Source: Ferrimonas gelatinilytica (lineage in GTDB: Bacteria; Pseudomonadota; Gammaproteobacteria; Enterobacterales; Shewanellaceae). Taken from it: a DNA stretch of 64,000 nt. The stretch lies in contig NZ_BAABLF010000013.1 of NCBI RefSeq assembly GCF_039544205.1, positions 184,441 to 248,440 on the forward strand, given 5' to 3'. Position numbers and translations under genes: made by a program. The stretch's first letter is position 1. Every line of letters begins with the position of its first letter. The notes beneath the pieces are model-generated. The model ran no database searches, had not been told where the DNA came from, and saw only the letters and a program-made list of their open reading frames with translations. Of this stretch, positions 60,508-64,000 are shown piece after piece.

Positions 60508-63084
60508 ATGCGGCTCGATAAAATGACCAACAAGTTTCAACTGGCGATCTCCGATGCCCAGTCGTTGGCGCTTGGGCGGGATCATCAATACATTGAACCG
60601 GCCCACGTCATGTTGGCGCTGCTGGAACAGCGGGACAGCAGCATTCATCCGCTTTTGAAGGCGGCGGGCGTCAGTGCTCATGCCTTAAAGACCCAACTGC
60701 AGCAGAGTATCGACCGCCTTCCCACGGTCACCGGAGGGGATGCGGACGTCCAGGTTTCACGGGATCTCATCAAGGTGATGAATCTCTGCGATAAATTGGC
60801 ACAAAAGCGGGGTGAGCAGTTTATCTCCAGTGAGCTGTTCATCCTTGCCGTACTTGAGGCCAAGGGGGAACTAGGCCAGGTACTGATGCAGCTGGGGGCC
60901 GATCCGGCCAAGCTTAATGCGGCCATCGATGCGGTTCGCGGCGGTGCCAAAGTGGACAGTGCGGAGGCCGAGGACCAGCGTCAAGCTCTGGATAAATATA
61001 CGTTGGATCTCAATGCCAGGGCCGCGGAGGGTAAGCTGGATCCGGTTATCGGCCGGGATGAGGAGATCCGCCGTACTATCCAGGTCCTTCAACGTCGCAG
61101 CAAAAACAACCCGGTATTGATCGGTGAGCCCGGGGTCGGGAAAACCGCCATCGTCGAGGGGCTGGCGCAGCGTATTGTCAATGGCGAGGTGCCTGAGGGA
61201 CTCAAAGACAAGCGGGTGCTGTCACTGGACATGGGCGCGCTTCTGGCCGGTGCAAAGTACCGTGGCGAATTTGAAGAGCGCCTCAAGGCGGTCCTGAACG
61301 AACTTGCCCACGAAGAGGGGCGGGTTATCCTCTTTATCGATGAGCTACATACCATGGTGGGCGCCGGTAAGGCCGATGGCGCCATGGATGCCGGTAACAT
61401 GCTTAAGCCCGCTCTGGCCCGCGGTGAACTGCATTGTGTCGGCGCAACGACACTGGACGAGTACCGTCAATATGTCGAAAAAGACGCTGCCCTTGAGCGG
61501 CGCTTCCAGAAAGTGCTGGTGGATGAGCCCACGGTGGAGGATACCATCGCGATTTTGCGGGGGTTGAAGGAGCGTTACGAGATCCACCATAGCGTTGAGA
61601 TTACCGATCCGGCGATTGTTGCGGCTGCGACACTCTCCCATCGATACGTGTCGGATAGAAAACTGCCAGATAAGGCGATCGATCTGATCGATGAGGCGGC
61701 GTCCAGTATCCGGCTGGAGATCGACTCCAAACCTGAGCCATTGGATCGACTGGAGCGCCGTATCATTCAGCTCAAGCTGGAAGAGCAGGCACTGCAAAAA
61801 GAGTCCGATGATGCCAGCCGGAAAAGGCTGGAAACGCTGCGTAACCAGATCACCGAGCTTGAGCGTGAATTTGCCGAGCTGGATGAGGTGTGGCGTAGTG
61901 AAAAAGCTGCGCTGGCTGGCACCCAACACATCAAGGAGGCGCTCGAGCAGGCGCGTCAGGAGCTGGAGGTGGCCCGCCGCGCCAGCGATCTAAACCGGAT
62001 GTCAGAGCTGCAATATGGCCGCATCCCCGAGCTGGAAAAGCAGTTAGCCCTGGCTGCTGAGGCGGAGGTGCAGGAGATGCATCTGCTGAAAAACAAGGTG
62101 ACGGATGCGGAAATCGCCGAGGTGCTGGCGAAAGCCACCGGGATCCCTGTGGCTAAGATGCTCGAGGGAGAGCGCGACAAGCTGCTAAAGATGGAATCAC
62201 ACTTGCATCAACGGGTTGTTGGCCAGGATGAAGCGGTGGATGCGGTGGCCAATGCCATCAGGCGCAGTCGTGCTGGTCTGGGCGATCCGGGGAGGCCGAT
62301 TGGGTCATTCCTGTTCCTTGGCCCGACCGGGGTTGGGAAAACCGAACTCTGTAAAGCGTTGGCCCATTTCATGTTTGATACCACCGAAGCGATGGTGCGT
62401 ATCGACATGTCCGAGTTTATGGAGAAGCACTCGGTAGCGCGATTGGTCGGTGCGCCTCCGGGTTACGTGGGTTATGAAGAGGGCGGTTATCTGACCGAGG
62501 CAGTAAGGCGCAAGCCCTACTCGGTGATTTTGCTCGATGAGGTGGAGAAGGCACATCCAGATGTTTTCAACATTCTTCTGCAGGTGCTGGATGATGGTCG
62601 TTTAACCGATGGCCAGGGACGCACGGTGGATTTCCGCAACACGGTAATCATCATGACATCCAACCTGGGTTCGGATCAGATCCAGCAGCATTTCGGTGAG
62701 CTCGACTATAACGAGCTGAAGGATTTGATGCAGGGCGTGTTGAACCAGGCGTTTAGGCCGGAGTTTTTGAACCGTGTGGATGATGTCGTGGTGTTCCATC
62801 CGCTGGAGCAGGCACAAATCGCCGCTATTGCGCGTATCCAGCTCGATCGGTTGGAAAAACGGCTGGCAGATAAGGGGTACCAACTGGATATCGATCAAAC
62901 GACTTTGGAGTTCCTGGCCTCGGCCGGCTTCGATCCTGTGTTCGGCGCGCGTCCTCTGAAGCGAGCTATCCAGAACAAGCTGGAAAACCCTCTGGCGCAG
63001 CAGATCCTTTCTGGCGCTCTGCTACCGGAGAAACCAATCCGGATAGAGAACACAACCGATGGACTTCAGTTCATCCAAAGCTAG
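60508..63084 (+). CDS. clpB: Disaggregase ATPase ClpB
   Basis: The 858-residue Hsp100 ATPase works with DnaK to rescue aggregated protein. N domain (1–145, MRLDKMTNKFQLAISDAQSLALGRDHQYIEP), first AAA+ module with Walker A GEPGVGKTAIVE and Walker B LFIDELHTMVGAGK, a coiled-coil middle domain (about 410–525), and second AAA+ module with GPTGVGKTELCKAL and VILLDEVEKAHPD. The frame is open 56 codons upstream, but AAGGGG before ATG 60508 and the match to the E. coli start fix it. A heat-shock promoter precedes it. Confidence 0.97.
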   Translation: MRLDKMTNKFQLAISDAQSLALGRDHQYIEPAHVMLALLEQRDSSIHPLLKAAGVSAHALKTQLQQSIDRLPTVTGGDADVQVSRDLIKVMNLCDKLAQKRGEQFISSELFILAVLEAKGELGQVLMQLGADPAKLNAAIDAVRGGAKVDSAEAEDQRQALDKYTLDLNARAAEGKLDPVIGRDEEIRRTIQVLQRRSKNNPVLIGEPGVGKTAIVEGLAQRIVNGEVPEGLKDKRVLSLDMGALLAGAKYRGEFEERLKAVLNELAHEEGRVILFIDELHTMVGAGKADGAMDAGNMLKPALARGELHCVGATTLDEYRQYVEKDAALERRFQKVLVDEPTVEDTIAILRGLKERYEIHHSVEITDPAIVAAATLSHRYVSDRKLPDKAIDLIDEAASSIRLEIDSKPEPLDRLERRIIQLKLEEQALQKESDDASRKRLETLRNQITELEREFAELDEVWRSEKAALAGTQHIKEALEQARQELEVARRASDLNRMSELQYGRIPELEKQLALAAEAEVQEMHLLKNKVTDAEIAEVLAKATGIPVAKMLEGERDKLLKMESHLHQRVVGQDEAVDAVANAIRRSRAGLGDPGRPIGSFLFLGPTGVGKTELCKALAHFMFDTTEAMVRIDMSEFMEKHSVARLVGAPPGYVGYEEGGYLTEAVRRKPYSVILLDEVEKAHPDVFNILLQVLDDGRLTDGQGRTVDFRNTVIIMTSNLGSDQIQQHFGELDYNELKDLMQGVLNQAFRPEFLNRVDDVVVFHPLEQAQIAAIARIQLDRLEKRLADKGYQLDIDQTTLEFLASAGFDPVFGARPLKRAIQNKLENPLAQQILSGALLPEKPIRIENTTDGLQFIQS

Positions 63085-63102
63085 TTAACCGCTGGTACGT
63101 TA

Positions 63103-63131
63103 AAAAAAGCGCAGAAATTCTGCGCTTTTTT
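63103..63131. terminator. Terminator after clpB
   Basis: AAAAAAGCGCAGAA (63103–63116) and TTCTGCGCTTTTTT (63118–63131) form a near-perfect hairpin ending in a T-run. The symmetry allows termination on either strand. Confidence 0.9.
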
Positions 63132-63249
63132 GCTTTTCGATGCGTACCAACAGGAGTCGCGCGGGTAAGCGCGAAGTTGGTCTACTTGGCGTATAGCTGC
63201 TAAGTAAAAAGGGTAGGCACTTAACCATGCACGATGCAGGGAGGAAAAT

Positions 63250-63609
63250 ATGTGCCCAGGAAAACTGTTGAAGAGGATGTCAGGGATCGTGATGCTTGGA
63301 GGCTTGCTGCTGGCCCCCGGTCTCACATTCGCGAACCATTACGGTGGAACCAATTACTACCAACTGGTTCAGCAAGCGAAAAGTGCAAAGCGAGTCGAGG
63401 TAATTGCGCAGGCAGAGTCAAGGCAGGCACTTGTTGAGGTGCTAGCATCGGCGGACAGCGGTGACATCAACAAACTGTTGGAAAGCAGCCCCACGGCTGC
63501 GGGTGGAGAAGCCGCAAGAGTAGAGGAGAAGCAGGTTGTCGAAAAGTGTTACTACAGCGTCCAAGCTGTGGCCTGTAAAACCAAAACCGTTTATCAGCTT
63601 GTCAAGTAA
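63250..63609 (+). CDS. Hypothetical small secreted protein
   Basis: I recognise no family. The 119-residue protein has a signal peptide (residues 1–29, ending LTFA-N) after a GGAGGAAA ribosome site. The mature part is about 90 residues: an N-terminal HYGGTNYYQLVQQAKSAKR segment, a glutamate- and alanine-rich middle, and two cysteines near the end (KCYYSVQAVACKTK) that could form a disulfide. It has its own terminator. It sits between clpB and the probable rRNA promoters. Confidence 0.6.
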   Translation: MCPGKLLKRMSGIVMLGGLLLAPGLTFANHYGGTNYYQLVQQAKSAKRVEVIAQAESRQALVEVLASADSGDINKLLESSPTAAGGEAARVEEKQVVEKCYYSVQAVACKTKTVYQLVK

Positions 63610-63622
63610 CGTAGGTATGTAT

Positions 63623-63648
63623 GCCGGGGTACCTTGCCCCGGCTTTTT
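63623..63648 (+). terminator. Terminator after the small secreted protein
   Basis: GCCGGGG (63623–63629) and CCCCGGC (63637–63643) pair around a 7-base loop and are followed by TTTTT. Confidence 0.9.
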
Positions 63649-63798
63649 CTTTGTCCAATAGCTACCTCGCGACCGCTTTCCGTCTATAGTTTCCTGACGC
63701 CCCCGCTAACCTATCGTTGCGGAGGCGCCAATTGACGGCGCTAATTTGCTCGGTTCGGCTATTTTTTGTTCGTTCAGTTCTTGGCGTGACAAAAGCGC

Positions 63799-63826
63799 TT
63801 GCGGAAGCCAAACTCCGCCCTATAAT
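63799..63826 (+). promoter_or_regulatory. Probable rRNA operon promoter P1
   Basis: TTGCGG (63799–63804) and a perfect TATAAT (63821–63826) are spaced 16 bp, the spacing usual for rrn P1, followed by the GC-rich discriminator GCGCTCC. Upstream are T- and A-rich tracts (63761–63772) that could be an UP element. In E. coli an rRNA operon (rrnG) lies downstream of clpB in the same place, so a 16S gene is expected just outside the window. Between 63610 and 64000 I see no gene. Confidence 0.7.
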
Positions 63827-63946
63827 GCGCTCCCTGTCGACGGGGCACAGCGAGCCACTCAGTGAGAGGCTAAGCGGCGTCACCAAAGGGGTTTCGGCCC
63901 GACTGGTTAAAACCTCGACGGTTGAAAAGAAAGTTGAAAAACGGCC

Positions 63947-63974
63947 TTGACGACCACGGTGGATTCACTAGAAT
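63947..63974 (+). promoter_or_regulatory. Probable rRNA operon promoter P2
   Basis: TTGACG (63947–63952) and TAGAAT (63969–63974) are 16 bp apart, with the discriminator ACGCCACC after it and an A-rich stretch (63921–63942) immediately upstream. Its position about 150 bp after P1 fits the tandem P1–P2 arrangement of rRNA operons. Confidence 0.7.
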
Positions 63975-64000
63975 ACGCCACCTGCCTTGAGCAAAGCGGC

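Noticed and set aside
63717..63950. 77-codon open frame at the right edge
   Set aside because: It overlaps both predicted rRNA promoters and has no ribosome site or family match.

Overview
The window is high-GC gammaproteobacterial chromosome, densely packed, with almost every gene identifiable. Gene order (oxyR–cyaC–mutH–rppH–ptsP–lgt–thyA–nhaA–nhaR; nadB–rpoE–rseABC–lepAB–rnc–era–recO–pdxJ–acpS; barA–rlmD–relA–mazG–pyrG–eno–ftsB–ispDF–truD–surE–pcm–nlpD–rpoS) is that of the Alteromonadales, close to Shewanella. The high GC and the differences below suggest a related genus such as Ferrimonas, but this is inference from synteny and not a species call. There are no phage, IS, CRISPR or plasmid signals; the window is core genome.

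Layout. 1–9.4 kb: the end of a degenerate sensor kinase, a membrane diguanylate cyclase, yfbR, oxyR, the class III cyclase cyaC, mutH, a 646-bp DnaA-box region, then rppH-ptsP. 9.5–15.8 kb: lgt-thyA, nhaA with a Rap1a-like gene and nhaR, a Bcr-type exporter, sdhE-ygfX. 15.7–26.4 kb: nadB diverging from the sigma-E operon rpoE-rseABC, then lepA-lepB-rnc-era-recO-pdxJ-acpS. 26.5–32.9 kb: ypjD-corB-hypothetical on the minus strand, diverging from ffh and the rpsP-rimM-trmD-rplS operon. 33–37.8 kb: the aromatic locus, aroF-tyrA converging on an attenuator-controlled pheA, and raiA. 38–41 kb: remains of a cytochrome b561/cytochrome c' pair, trpR-mtr, yjaG. 41–57.7 kb: barA, rlmD, relA-mazG, pyrG, eno, ftsB-ispD-ispF-truD/surE-pcm-nlpD-rpoS. 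57.8–64 kb: bamD diverging from rluD-pgeF, then clpB behind a heat-shock promoter, a small secreted protein, and tandem promoters typical of an rRNA operon at the right edge.

Themes. The window gathers stress and growth-rate control: OxyR, sigma-E with its regulators, RpoS, RelA, BarA, RaiA, ClpB, c-di-GMP and cAMP synthesis, and the probable rRNA promoters. Aromatic amino-acid supply is grouped (AroF, TyrA, PheA, TrpR, Mtr). The most unusual points are: a probable DARS2-type DnaA-reactivating region between mutH and rppH containing two diverged copies of a three-box module; an in-frame TruD–SurE fusion; a 240-residue DAHP-synthase-like pseudo-enzyme domain fused to PheA; a multiply broken cytochrome c' gene; and an inverted-repeat element ahead of lepA.
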